NCBI GenBank assembly: GCA_965219495.1
Contig: OZ244777.1
Span: 682,001-746,000 of the forward strand
Origin: CAZPXZ01 sp965219495
GTDB lineage: Bacteria > Pseudomonadota > Alphaproteobacteria > Rhodobacterales > CAZPXZ01
Direction of reading: 5' to 3'
Length of the DNA: 64,000 nucleotides
The notes beneath the pieces are model-generated. The model did no database searches. It saw nothing but the letters and a program-made list of their open reading frames with translations, and had not been told where the DNA came from. The position numbers and the translations under genes are program-made. Shown in pieces: positions 1 through 8,337 of this stretch (position 1 is its first letter; the number at the start of each line of letters is the position of its first letter).

Positions 1-2
1 TC

Positions 3-122
3 GAAAACGGCAAGGCGGTGATCAAGGAGTTCAGCAGCATCCCGGAATGGTGGGCGCGCCATGGCGAACTGCTCGTGAAACATATGGAAGCTTACGGTCA
101 GATGCACTATCAACGCGTCTGA
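3..122 (+). CDS. 3' end of a probable branched-chain amino acid ABC substrate-binding protein
   Basis: Only the last 39 codons are inside the window, ending in TGA at 120-122. The tail contains a Trp-Trp pair and ends HYQRV, a short helical C-terminus. The residues alone do not identify a family. The call rests on position: it lies directly upstream of livH-livM-livG-livF on the same strand, where the periplasmic leucine/isoleucine/valine binding protein normally sits, and a strong terminator-like hairpin follows it, the usual arrangement for setting a higher binding-protein to permease ratio. The function is therefore an inference. Confidence 0.5.
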   Translation, partial: ENGKAVIKEFSSIPEWWARHGELLVKHMEAYGQMHYQRV

Positions 123-157
123 GCACCAACACCCGGCCAAGCCGGCTGACAATCGAT

Positions 158-189
158 ACCCCGCCGCCAGTCAATTGGCGGCGGGGTTT
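158..189 (+). terminator. Rho-independent terminator or attenuator between binding protein and permease genes
   Basis: A 12-bp perfect GC-rich stem (ACCCCGCCGCCA at 158-169 pairing with 176-187) with a 6-base loop is followed by a short T run. It lies 36 bases after the stop of the upstream gene and about 60 bases before livH. In ABC operons such a hairpin usually gives partial termination, so that the binding protein is made in excess. Confidence 0.75.
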
Positions 190-248
190 CATAGTTGATC
201 CGTGCCCCAATCGCCGCGGGCCACAATCGCGGGACGACGGAACCCGCC

Positions 249-1118
249 ATGACTGAATTGCTGCTCCAGACGGTCGTGAACGCAACCTATGCGGCGAGCT
301 ACCTCGCATTGATCGCCGTCGGATTGGTTCTGATATTCGGAGTCATGGGCATCATCAACTTCGCCCACGGCGAATTCTACATGCTGGGCGCATACTGCGT
401 CGTTGCAGTCTACGCCAGCCTCGGGCTTCCATTTCTCCTCTCCGTCGCGGTCGGTCTCGTATTCGTAGGCCTTGTCGGCATCGCCGCAGAGCAGACCCTG
501 TTTCGCCCGATGCGCAACAATCCGCTCGGCGGACTCGTGGTTTCCATTGGGCTGCTGCTTGTACTACAGTCGCTCGCCACGCTCGGTTTCGGCGTTCGCA
601 TGGAACATATTCCGCCCCCTTCGCAAGTGGTGATTAAATTTACCGAGGGCGTTGGGATACCCTTGCAGCGTCTGACAGTGGTACTCGCCGCAATTGTCTT
701 TCTCGGCGGACTGTGGGTTTTTCTGCGCCGAACCCGATGGGGATGGGCGCTCCGGGCCAGTGCCCAAGATCCTGAAGCCGCTTCGCTTCAGGGGATCTCG
801 ATCTCAGCCGCTTCGCGGATCGCGGTTGCCATTGGTACAGCGCTTGCCGGAGTCGCAGGAGCTCTCACTGCACCGCTGGTGCGCACCTACCCATATATGG
901 GGCACGGCGTAATTATTGCAGCGTTCATCGTCATCATCGTGGGTGGAGTAGGAAGCCTTGAAGGAGCAGTTGTCGCCGCCATTGCCTATGCGTTCGTGCA
1001 TACGTTTGTGACGACCTTCGTAGACGGTGTGATCGCTGATATCGTCGGTCTGCTGCTAATGCTTGCGGTGCTGATCATCCGACCAACGGGACTGTTCGGC
1101 AGCGGTAGCCGTGCTTGA
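249..1118 (+). CDS. livH: Branched-chain amino acid ABC transporter permease LivH
   Basis: A 289-residue integral membrane protein of the LivH family, one of the two permease subunits of the high-affinity branched-chain amino acid importer. It shows the family's early segment with GxMGIINFAHGEFYMLGAY and about eight hydrophobic helices, and ends in a GLFGS-type tail. An upstream in-frame ATG exists at 195, but ATG 249 begins the typical short N-terminus. The stop (1116-1118) overlaps the GTG start of livM, so translation is probably coupled. Substrate within the branched-chain/urea/amide group cannot be settled from sequence. Confidence 0.9.
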   Translation: MTELLLQTVVNATYAASYLALIAVGLVLIFGVMGIINFAHGEFYMLGAYCVVAVYASLGLPFLLSVAVGLVFVGLVGIAAEQTLFRPMRNNPLGGLVVSIGLLLVLQSLATLGFGVRMEHIPPPSQVVIKFTEGVGIPLQRLTVVLAAIVFLGGLWVFLRRTRWGWALRASAQDPEAASLQGISISAASRIAVAIGTALAGVAGALTAPLVRTYPYMGHGVIIAAFIVIIVGGVGSLEGAVVAAIAYAFVHTFVTTFVDGVIADIVGLLLMLAVLIIRPTGLFGSGSRA

Positions 1119-2109
1119 TTCGCGAACCTCTCAAATTGCGGCTGCGGGCGTTCTAGCCGCGCTACTGCTTGTCTTACCGCACTTGCTGAGCTTTTCTCAG
1201 AAAGAAATTCTGGTGTTTCTCATCATCAACGTGCTGTTGGTCATGAGTTATCGGTTCCTGGCGCTAACCGGAGAATGGTCGCTCGGGCATGTGGTGATGA
1301 TGGGGGTAGGAGCCTACGCAAGCGCGATCGCGAGCAAGCGGCTGGGTTTTCCGGTTCCGTTGGCAATGTTCTCCGGCGCCGTCGTTGCAGCATTTGTCGC
1401 CTGGCTCCTGAGTTTTCCGCTCTTCCGGATGAAGGGGTTCTATTTCCTGATTGGATCTTTCGCCGCAGGAGAGGTGATTCGCCTTCTTTGGAAGAGATTC
1501 CGCGATCCTTTCGGCGGCCCGAAGGGTTTGAAGCGAATCGCCGAATTGCCGGACATCGAACTTGGATCGTTTCAGGTCGATTTTTTCAACCCGATTGCCT
1601 ACTACTACTTTTGCCTCATCGTTGTTGCAGCCTCGCTGTGGTTCCTGTTTCGAATCGAGCGCTCTCCCATCGGCCTCACGTTTCACGCCATCCACTGGAG
1701 AGACAATCTCGCGGCTTCGGTCGGAGTCGATACGCGCGGATATCGGACGCTCGCCCTCGTGATCGCCTCGTTCTTTGCGGGGCTATCTGGAACGCTGTTC
1801 GCGCATTACGTCGGGGCAATCAATCCGAACCGTTTCAATATCGAGGAGATGGTGTATGTGCTGACATGGGCAATTGTCGGTGGAACCGCAACCTTCTATG
1901 GCCCGGTACTCGGTGTTGTGCTCCTCACAATTCTGAACGAAGTTGTGCTTCGCGAAATGGGCTTGGAACAAGCACGACCTCTGATCTATGGGGCAATCCT
2001 GATCGCATTCGTAATATTTCTGCCTCGGGGCATCGAGAGCGTCGTTCCGCAATTACTGAAGACGGGTGCCAGACTATTGAGACTCACCAGCAGGGTGGAC
2101 GGGAATTGA
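1111..2109 (+). CDS. livM: Branched-chain amino acid ABC transporter permease LivM
   Basis: A 332-residue multi-span membrane protein of the LivM family, the second permease subunit. Family features visible are the LTGEWSLGHVVMMGVGAYASA segment near the N-terminus (motif split here by one substitution block) and the EAA-like loop SFFAGLSGTLFAHYVG near residues 225-240. The start is GTG at 1111, overlapping the last codons of livH by 8 bases. livG follows after 2 bases, so the four genes form one operon. Confidence 0.9.
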   Translation: MLDSRTSQIAAAGVLAALLLVLPHLLSFSQKEILVFLIINVLLVMSYRFLALTGEWSLGHVVMMGVGAYASAIASKRLGFPVPLAMFSGAVVAAFVAWLLSFPLFRMKGFYFLIGSFAAGEVIRLLWKRFRDPFGGPKGLKRIAELPDIELGSFQVDFFNPIAYYYFCLIVVAASLWFLFRIERSPIGLTFHAIHWRDNLAASVGVDTRGYRTLALVIASFFAGLSGTLFAHYVGAINPNRFNIEEMVYVLTWAIVGGTATFYGPVLGVVLLTILNEVVLREMGLEQARPLIYGAILIAFVIFLPRGIESVVPQLLKTGARLLRLTSRVDGN

Positions 2110-2111
2110 CG

Positions 2112-2876
2112 ATGGAACTCCTCCGAATCAATCGTCTCGTCAAGCGATTCGGGGGGATCGTTGCGGTGGACAATTTGGACCTTTCGGTTCACGAAGGCGA
2201 GATACGCGGACTGATCGGGCCCAATGGCGCCGGCAAGACAACAACATTCAATGTAATCAGCGGTGAAACCGCGCCGAGTTCGGGAACCGTTCGCTATCGC
2301 GATGAAGAGATTTCCGGACTTTCGATGCACGAGGTTGCGGGCAGAGGCCTAGTCCGGACGTTCCAGCATTCAACCCTGTGCCTGGAGATGCGTGTTTTCG
2401 AAAATGTCCTGATCGGACGGCATCTTCAGAATCGGCCCGATCCTGTTGCCGTGCTTCTTCGAGGGGGACGCTGGAACATTGCCGAGGATCGCGAGAAGGT
2501 CGACGAGATTCTGAAGTTCTTCGAACTGATGCCGTATCGGGATTCGCTCGCCTCGGAACTCCCTTACGGCGCGCAGCGCGCACTTGGGATGGCGATCGCC
2601 CTTGCGGCGGAACCGGACACTGTCCTGCTCGATGAGCCATTTGCTGGCATGAACCCGGAAGAAACCCGCAGGATGATGCGGCTCGTAGAATCGCTTCGCG
2701 ACCGGGGTATCACGATCCTTCTTGTCGAGCACGACATGCAAGCGGTTATGGGTTTGTGCGACAAGATCACGGTCATGAACTTCGGCCGTTTGCTTGCAGA
2801 AGGTTCTCCCGCGGAAATTCGTGCAAACCCGAAAGTTATCGAGGCCTATCTCGGGAGTTCCCACAGTGCTGCTTGA
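2112..2876 (+). CDS. livG: Branched-chain amino acid ABC transporter ATP-binding protein LivG
   Basis: A 254-residue cytoplasmic ATPase that powers the LivHM channel. The Walker A motif GPNGAGKTT lies near residue 36, the Q-loop region VRTFQHSTL follows, and Walker B is VLLDEPFAGMNP with the switch histidine in VEHDM. The signature loop reads LPYGAQRALGMA, a variant of LSGGQQ common in LivG-type ATPases. The C-terminal EAYLGS is typical of this family. ATG at 2112 is 2 bases after the livM stop, and the gene ends 11 bases inside livF. Confidence 0.92.
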   Translation: MELLRINRLVKRFGGIVAVDNLDLSVHEGEIRGLIGPNGAGKTTTFNVISGETAPSSGTVRYRDEEISGLSMHEVAGRGLVRTFQHSTLCLEMRVFENVLIGRHLQNRPDPVAVLLRGGRWNIAEDREKVDEILKFFELMPYRDSLASELPYGAQRALGMAIALAAEPDTVLLDEPFAGMNPEETRRMMRLVESLRDRGITILLVEHDMQAVMGLCDKITVMNFGRLLAEGSPAEIRANPKVIEAYLGSSHSAA

Positions 2877-3573
2877 GATTCGCGATGCCAGCGTCACCTA
2901 CAACATGGTGCGCGCTCTAAACAACGTGAGCATGCAGGTGCCTGCTGGCGGCATCGTGACCATTATCGGCGCCAACGGTGCAGGCAAGTCAACCACGCTT
3001 CGCGCGATTTCGGGCCTGGCCAGCCTCGCCGAAGGAGAAATTCTGTTCGAAGGAGACCGTATCGACGGCCTCGCGCCCGACCGGATCGCGGCCCGCGGAG
3101 TTGGACACGTACCGGAAGGTCGGCGAGTTTTCCCGGATCTGACGGTAGAAGAAAATCTTCGCACCGGCGCGTTCCTCCGACGGGACTTGGATGATGTGCG
3201 GAAGGATCTAGCGAGAGTTTATTCAAGGTTTCCGCGACTAGCCGAGCGCCGTACGCAGTATGCGAGAACACTTTCCGGTGGTGAACAACAGATGCTGGCA
3301 ATTGGCCGTTCGCTCATGCTGCGTCCGCGCGTGCTCCTGCTGGACGAACCGTCCATGGGATTGGCCCCGGTACTTGTAGAGGAAATCGGTCGCATCATAC
3401 GCGAAATCAGTGAAACCGGCGTGCCAATTGTACTTGTCGAACAGAATGCGGAAATGGCTCTGGAATTGGCGGACTACGCGTACGTCCTGGAGACGGGCTG
3501 TGTTGCGCTTCAGGGAGTGGCGGCAGAGTTGCGCGGCAACGAACATGTCCGCCGTGCCTATCTTGGGGGATAA
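2866..3573 (+). CDS. livF: Branched-chain amino acid ABC transporter ATP-binding protein LivF
   Basis: A 235-residue ATPase, partner of LivG. Walker A GANGAGKST, signature LSGGEQQMLAIGRSL, Walker B LLLDEPSMGLAP and the switch histidine replaced by the LivF-typical VEQNA are all present, and the protein ends RRAYLGG. I chose GTG at 2866 because it overlaps the livG stop by 11 bases and gives the standard LLEIRD N-terminus; a longer start inside livG is possible but not family-like. Confidence 0.9.
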   Translation: MLLEIRDASVTYNMVRALNNVSMQVPAGGIVTIIGANGAGKSTTLRAISGLASLAEGEILFEGDRIDGLAPDRIAARGVGHVPEGRRVFPDLTVEENLRTGAFLRRDLDDVRKDLARVYSRFPRLAERRTQYARTLSGGEQQMLAIGRSLMLRPRVLLLDEPSMGLAPVLVEEIGRIIREISETGVPIVLVEQNAEMALELADYAYVLETGCVALQGVAAELRGNEHVRRAYLGG

Positions 3574-4159
3574 CAGGGACAGGGAATCTCGAATTGCACG
3601 AGCTGCCGGCTGGCGCAGGTCAGAGATTTTCTGGGAAAGAGTTCAAGTTCGCGCCAAGGAGGAGCAGCTGAAAGGAAACCTCGGGGCAGCAGCGCGCTTC
3701 TGGAATTTCGGCTATCTGATTGGATTCCTGGCGTTCTCCAAGAACGATCCTCGCTTCGCCTGCAGCCTGGCCAATGCCGGAGCCGCAGCGAGTATTCGCG
3801 GCCGGCATCGAATCGCAAAGGACCGGCTGAGCCGCGCACTTTGCCTGTGGGACGAATTCCCCAATTGGCTGGCCGACATACAACTTGCTCCAAGGGCGCG
3901 AAGTTCTCTCCACCACCTCAGAATTTCCAGCCGACATGGTGAAACATTCGAGAACTTTCTCAGGAACAGGCTCGAAAAGCAGGCGCGCGAAGCGCGCAAA
4001 AGGCTCGCCGAAGAGGATCTGGAGCCCTTGGGAATTTCCAGCCGATGGACGCAGGAGAAACCGCCTGCGTTCGACGACACACGCAGACTCGCGGCTGCTT
4101 GCTTTCTGCTCGCCTACGCCACCCCGAGAAAGTACCCGGACGGAAAATCGGCCGCGTAG
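3545..4159 (+). CDS. Uncharacterised helical protein translationally coupled to livF
   Basis: An open frame of 204 codons whose ATG (3545) lies within the last codons of livF. The protein is rich in Arg, Ala, Leu and Trp and is predicted all-helical, with a segment near residues 45-100 that resembles a tetratricopeptide pair (LANAGAAASIRGRHRIAKDR) and a basic, charged helix near 135-155. No catalytic motif, signal peptide or membrane segment is seen. I do not recognise the family. The overlap with livF suggests co-translation with the transporter, but a role in transport is only an inference; a weaker alternative is a spurious start with translation beginning downstream. Confidence 0.55.
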   Translation: MSAVPILGDNRDRESRIARAAGWRRSEIFWERVQVRAKEEQLKGNLGAAARFWNFGYLIGFLAFSKNDPRFACSLANAGAAASIRGRHRIAKDRLSRALCLWDEFPNWLADIQLAPRARSSLHHLRISSRHGETFENFLRNRLEKQAREARKRLAEEDLEPLGISSRWTQEKPPAFDDTRRLAAACFLLAYATPRKYPDGKSAA

Positions 4160-4223
4160 TCTACCGTCTGTTCCCGACGGCAACCTCGCCAAACAGCGAG
4201 GCTCCGCCCTTCGATTGCAAGAC

Positions 4224-4257
4224 GCCCGGCCCGCGGCCGGAAAACCGCGAGCCGGGC
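4224..4257. terminator. Bidirectional hairpin between convergent genes
   Basis: A two-part stem: GCCCGGC (4224-4230) pairs with GCCGGGC (4251-4257), enclosing CGCGG/CCGCG around an 8-base loop. It sits between the convergent ends of the livF-linked gene and the small membrane protein gene. No T run follows on either strand, so it may act as a folding barrier or Rho-assisted end rather than a strict intrinsic terminator. Confidence 0.45.
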
Positions 4258-4276
4258 AGTTAGCAGGGAGGTTCGA

Positions 4277-4492
4277 CTAGGCGTCGAGCGCCTTCCGGAG
4301 CGATTCCGGATGCGACGCAGCCGCCGTATCGGCCGCCATTTCCTCCGTTTCGTGCCGCATCTGCAGGACGTGGAAGCCGATCCAGCAAACCAGACCGATT
4401 ATCCAGAGAACGACCTCTGATCCGACAAACGGATAGATGGGCCCGAGCACCGAAATGTCTGTGGCCCAAGTTTCAACAATAGTTGTCGACAT
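4277..4492 (-). CDS. Small one-helix membrane protein downstream of amt
   Basis: A 71-residue protein with one clear transmembrane segment near residues 25-45 (VLWIIGLVCWIGFHVLQMR) and an acidic, Ala-rich C-terminus. A good ribosome site (AAGGAGA) lies 9 bases before ATG 4492. It follows the ammonium transporter gene by 27 bases on the same strand and is probably co-transcribed. I do not recognise it as a named family. A small accessory subunit or regulator of the transporter is a reasonable guess. Confidence 0.6.
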   Translation of the reverse strand: MSTTIVETWATDISVLGPIYPFVGSEVVLWIIGLVCWIGFHVLQMRHETEEMAADTAAASHPESLRKALDA

Positions 4493-4519
4493 GTTCCATG
4501 TCTCCTTCCATTCAGGCCG

Positions 4520-5929
4520 CTACAACAGTCCAAGGCGCCGGGCTTCCGCCTCGGTAGCCTCGCGAACTGTGGCCGCGTCCTTGGCCTCCTTTTCGTGCTC
4601 GGCGAGATCCAGGCCCGCGATTTCCGCAGCCTCCGGTACACGCAGCCGGCCCATCCCCTTGAGGATATTGGCGACGATGTACGCCGGGATGAATCCGAGC
4701 ACGACGAACATGATGATCGCACCGATCAACTGACCCCACGGTGTGATGACGGCGACGTTCTCGTGGTAGCCGGCTGTCGCCGGATGCCCCCAGAGAACAA
4801 ATCCGCAAATCACCAAGCCGATAAAGCCCGCATATCCGTGAACCGCAACGGCTCCAACGACGTCATCAATCTTGAACCTGCGCTCAACCCAGAAGTGGAG
4901 CTTGTAGGCAGCCCAGGCACCGATTCCGCCGATCAACATGGCCTGAATCGGGTGATAGAGATCGTTGCCCGCCGAAGCCGTGATGATACCGGCAAGACCG
5001 GCCGAATAGGTCCAAAACGCCTCGCCGCGCGACACGATGTAGCCAACGATCAGACCGCCGGAAAGCGACATCAAGAAGTTGAATACAATCGCCGAGAGGG
5101 TAGTCGGAGTCAGGTAAATCGTGGTGGCGGTGTATCCGCCGCTGCTGCCAATATCTTCAGCGCCGATGATCGGGACGTTGCACGCGACATAGAAACCCCA
5201 GAACCCGGTGTAAATCAGGAACAGGCCGATCGTAACCAACCACTTGTTGTGGGGATTTATGGTGCGAGGAGTTCCGTCCGGTGCAAATTTACCGATCCGG
5301 GCTCCCAGCGGAACCAGCACTCCGAGCGCAGCACCACCTGCAATCGCGTGAATGACCCCGGAAGCATAGGCGTCGTGATAGCCGAGCTGCGTAACCATCC
5401 AGCCATCCGGATGCCAACCCCAGGATGCGTCGATGATCCATGCGAATGAACCCACCAGCACCGCGATGATCCAGAACGCGCCCGGACGAATCCGCTCGAT
5501 GACCGAGCCGGAAACGATCGAAGCCGCTGTCCAGGAAAACAGCAGGAAGGCTGCCCAGAAAACGCCGTTGATACGCGCCCAGTAGGCGTTGTCATCTGCG
5601 GTCGTGCTGGAAGTCGACGGTTCGCCGCCCAAATGTGTTCCCATCAATTCGGACCACGGCACCGCGTTCGGTGCGTCGACGATGCCGCCGGTGATCCAGG
5701 GGCCATTCGGAAACGCGAAATAAATCCACCAGCCGAAGAAGAAGAATGTGATGGTGACCAAGGGGATCAGCATCGTGTTTTTCAATAGGGTATGGAGCTT
5801 GTTCTTGTTACGGGACGCGCCGACCTCGTACATGCAAAACCCGATATGAATCAGGAACATGAGTGGCACGGTGATCCAGTAATAGAACTCCGTGAATATT
5901 ACGGTTAAAGCACCGATATCCGTATCCAT
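4520..5929 (-). CDS. amt: Ammonium/methylammonium transporter (Amt/MEP/Rh family)
   Basis: A 469-residue polytopic protein of the Amt family, which conducts ammonium (and often methylammonium) across the inner membrane. Visible family marks are the conserved Asp in IDASWGWHPDG and the twin pore histidines, one in SGVIHAIAGGAALG and one in VGAVAVHGYAGFIG. The long N-terminal loop with the WITGGIVDAPNAVPW segment fits a subgroup that differs from the E. coli AmtB type. AGGAGG lies 9 bases before ATG 5929. No glnK gene is adjacent, unlike many amt loci; the neighbours are a small membrane protein and the glutamate synthase-like cluster, which supports a role in feeding reduced nitrogen to those enzymes. 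Confidence 0.92.
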   Translation of the reverse strand: MDTDIGALTVIFTEFYYWITVPLMFLIHIGFCMYEVGASRNKNKLHTLLKNTMLIPLVTITFFFFGWWIYFAFPNGPWITGGIVDAPNAVPWSELMGTHLGGEPSTSSTTADDNAYWARINGVFWAAFLLFSWTAASIVSGSVIERIRPGAFWIIAVLVGSFAWIIDASWGWHPDGWMVTQLGYHDAYASGVIHAIAGGAALGVLVPLGARIGKFAPDGTPRTINPHNKWLVTIGLFLIYTGFWGFYVACNVPIIGAEDIGSSGGYTATTIYLTPTTLSAIVFNFLMSLSGGLIVGYIVSRGEAFWTYSAGLAGIITASAGNDLYHPIQAMLIGGIGAWAAYKLHFWVERRFKIDDVVGAVAVHGYAGFIGLVICGFVLWGHPATAGYHENVAVITPWGQLIGAIIMFVVLGFIPAYIVANILKGMGRLRVPEAAEIAGLDLAEHEKEAKDAATVREATEAEARRLGLL

Positions 5930-6493
5930 TTGCGCAACCTCCTATGTTGTTGCTCCTACGGACTAGGGCTTGCCTTGCGGGCCGCTTCAAAAACCGCTCA
6001 AGAGCGCCCAAAGCGGCAACCCGCAGACACTTCACACGGCTTTCGCCGCGCATGTCATCGCACAGTATAGCAAATGCCCGCGCCAAGTTCTACAGGCACT
6101 CCCTACATTTGGTGGGCACACACAAACCCATGTCAATATCTGGAAGAGCACTGTGTCGAGGGAAATGCGGGGCAGGCGTTTCGCTGGTCTCGAATCTCAA
6201 GGCAGGCGCGCGTTCGCCGGCGCCTCTGCATATCACTCTTGCCGGTTTGGCTGCTGCCTGCAGATGGAAGCGAGCGACAATTCCACTTTGGAGCGAGGTG
6301 CGCGATGATGGGTCAGGATGCGTCATCCGACCATTCGGCGCCAAGAACCCGGGCCGAGGTGGGTTGATGCGACGGCGGCAATTCCGAATGGCAGGATCAA
6401 CTTAGTTGGACGGCCGCGATCCCACACTAACCCGAATCGCGCAGGTGCGCCTCACGGTGTCGGCCTACCTCGCTTTCCGAGTAGGATGTGCAA
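5930..6493. other. Intergenic region upstream of amt, no gene seen
   Basis: 564 bases between amt and the next gene on the same strand. No convincing protein or RNA gene is visible on either strand. The region must hold the amt promoter and probably the end of the upstream transcript. A GG/GC pair resembling a sigma-54 site on the minus strand (about 6073-6095) has the wrong spacing by one base and was not accepted. Confidence 0.5.
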
Positions 6494-6904
6494 CTAGAAC
6501 TTGCGATAGGCGCTCCGAAGTTCAACGAGGGGATGCTGCGGAGACATCTGGAACTTGATCAGGAGTTCGCGGGCAATCATATCCCGGTCCTGCTGATTAT
6601 CTGGCAACTCGACGTCATCCGGTACGCGCACCCAGCCATTGATGTTGCGGTCAAATACCGCCGCATGTCCTTCCTCATACCCCATGTGGACGTCTTCGAG
6701 CCAGTTCAGATCCTTCCATCCCATGATCTCGATGTAGCTTGAAAGGAAAGGAGTCAATCTGTCGTAGTCGGGCAACATATTCACGTCGTAGCGGTAGCCG
6801 ATGTGCTGGCCGATTTCGTGTTCGCGTTCCGAATCTATGCCGCCACCCTTGAGATAGTGATCAATCTCCGTGACTTCGGCGCCCTTGTAACCGGTTCCCG
6901 CCAT
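6494..6904 (-). CDS. Uncharacterised acidic protein in the glxBCD (mgs) operon
   Basis: 136 residues, soluble, without signal peptide or membrane helix. Tyr, Asp and Trp are frequent (for example IEIMGWKDLNWLEDVHMGYE near the middle). I chose ATG 6904, which has GGGAGA 7-8 bases upstream; a longer frame to 6937 would run into the glxD stop. It is 32 bases downstream of glxD and reads in the same direction, so it is probably the last gene of the glxB-glxC-glxD operon. No catalytic motif is recognised. Its position makes it a candidate accessory subunit of the FMN/Fe-S enzyme, which is an inference. Confidence 0.65.
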   Translation of the reverse strand: MAGTGYKGAEVTEIDHYLKGGGIDSEREHEIGQHIGYRYDVNMLPDYDRLTPFLSSYIEIMGWKDLNWLEDVHMGYEEGHAAVFDRNINGWVRVPDDVELPDNQQDRDMIARELLIKFQMSPQHPLVELRSAYRKF

Positions 6905-6936
6905 GTTCTGTCTCCCTACGTTTCCGCACCCAACCA

Positions 6937-8313
6937 TTACAGATGGTGATAATCCTTCACCCCAACCGTGTAGTCCGTTCCGGCCAGAGGAACGCCCGCC
7001 ATCGCAGAAGCCTCCATACTCAGAGCGGCCAGATCCTCCGGCTCAAGACTGTGTACATTGGTCTTGCCGCAGGCCCGCGCGAACATCTGGCACTCTATGG
7101 TGAGGCAGTGCAGGAAGTTGTACACGCGCTCCGCAGCAGCGTCCGGATCAAGCCGCTTCCGCAATTCGGGATCTTGCGTCGCCACGCCGACCGGACAGCG
7201 TCCAGTATGGCAATGGTAGCAGTCTCCGGCCTGGACGCCGATTTCGTTGGGAAAGTCCGCCTCGGGAATATCTTTGTTGCAATTGAGCGCCATCATAGCG
7301 GAATGACCGATGGCGACCGCATCGGCGCCGAGCGCCAACGCTTTCGCGACATCGCCACCATTTCGAATGCCGCCCGCGTAGACGAGCGAAATCTCTCCGC
7401 GCTTCCCCAGGTCGTCAATCGCGCGCCGGGCCTGCCGGACCGCGGCAATCCCCGGGATGCCCGTATCCTCGGTTGCGATATGCGGGCCCGCGCCCGTGCT
7501 GCCTTCCATTCCATCAATGTAGACTGAATCCGGACCACATTTCACCGCCATGCGAACGTCGTCGTATACCCGGGCGGCTCCAAGCTTGAGCTGAATCGGT
7601 ATCTGTCCGTCCGTAGCTTCCCGGATTTCGTTGATTTTCAGCGCCAGATCGTCAGGACCAAGCCAATCCGGGTGCCGTGCCGGTGAGCGCTGGTCAATAC
7701 CTGCCGGTAACGACCGCATTTCCGCAACCTGGTCCGTAACCTTTTGCCCCATCAAATGGCCGCCGAGACCGACCTTGCAACCCTGTCCGATGAAGAACTC
7801 GCACGCGTCGGCAAGCCGCAGATGGTGCGGATTGAACCCATAGCGGGACTGAATGCATTGGTACAGCCATTTGGAGGAATACCGCCGCTCGTCAGGAATC
7901 ATTCCGCCTTCGCCAGAGCAGGTTGCAGTACCGGCCATTGTGGCGCCGCGGGCCAAGGCAGTCTTCGCTTCGTAGGACAGTGCGCCGAACGACATCCCGG
8001 TGATGTAAATAGGTATGTCGAGCTCAAGCGGCTGCTTGGCACGCGGGCCGATGATGGTCTTTGTCTCGCATTTCTCCCGGTATCCCTCGATCACGAAGCG
8101 AGTGAGCGTACCGGGCAGGAAGGTCAGGTCGTCCCAATGCGGGATGCGTTTGAAGATGGAAAAACCGCGCATCCTGTAGCGGCCAAGTTCGGCCTTGACA
8201 TGTATATCGTCGATCACTTCGCGCGAGAATATGAAACTCCTGCCCAGGACATCGGTGTTGCGCGCTTGAGTCACCTCAGGCGCAACCTTGTTCACAGGGT
8301 CTTGCTTGGCCAT
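6937..8313 (-). CDS. glxD: FMN-binding glutamate synthase-like subunit (GlxD / MgsC)
   Basis: 458 residues matching the FMN/Fe-S central domain of the glutamate synthase large chain as a free-standing subunit. Visible are the FMN-domain start IPIYITGMSFGALSYEA, the loop SGEGGMIPDE, the substrate strand QLKLGAARVYDD, DGMEGSTGAGP, and the 3Fe-4S cysteine cluster GDCYHCHTGRCPVGVA near residue 370. Together with GlxC and GlxB it should form a complete glutamate synthase or, in the methylamine pathway, N-methylglutamate synthase (MgsABC), which moves the amide or methylamine from a gamma-glutamyl donor to 2-oxoglutarate. Gene order glxB-glxC-glxD is that of known clusters. Confidence 0.9.
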   Translation of the reverse strand: MAKQDPVNKVAPEVTQARNTDVLGRSFIFSREVIDDIHVKAELGRYRMRGFSIFKRIPHWDDLTFLPGTLTRFVIEGYREKCETKTIIGPRAKQPLELDIPIYITGMSFGALSYEAKTALARGATMAGTATCSGEGGMIPDERRYSSKWLYQCIQSRYGFNPHHLRLADACEFFIGQGCKVGLGGHLMGQKVTDQVAEMRSLPAGIDQRSPARHPDWLGPDDLALKINEIREATDGQIPIQLKLGAARVYDDVRMAVKCGPDSVYIDGMEGSTGAGPHIATEDTGIPGIAAVRQARRAIDDLGKRGEISLVYAGGIRNGGDVAKALALGADAVAIGHSAMMALNCNKDIPEADFPNEIGVQAGDCYHCHTGRCPVGVATQDPELRKRLDPDAAAERVYNFLHCLTIECQMFARACGKTNVHSLEPEDLAALSMEASAMAGVPLAGTDYTVGVKDYHHL

Positions 8314-8337
8314 AGCTGACAGTCCTTCTCGTTTGCG

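Noticed and set aside
1275..2100. Long plus-strand frame upstream of livG
   Set aside because: It runs in a second frame through livM; only the part after 2112 is the real livG.
6073..6095. Sigma-54-like promoter upstream of amt (minus strand, TGGCGCG...TTTGC)
   Set aside because: The GG to GC spacing is 11 rather than 10 bases and the match is partial; sigma-54 sites tolerate little spacing change.
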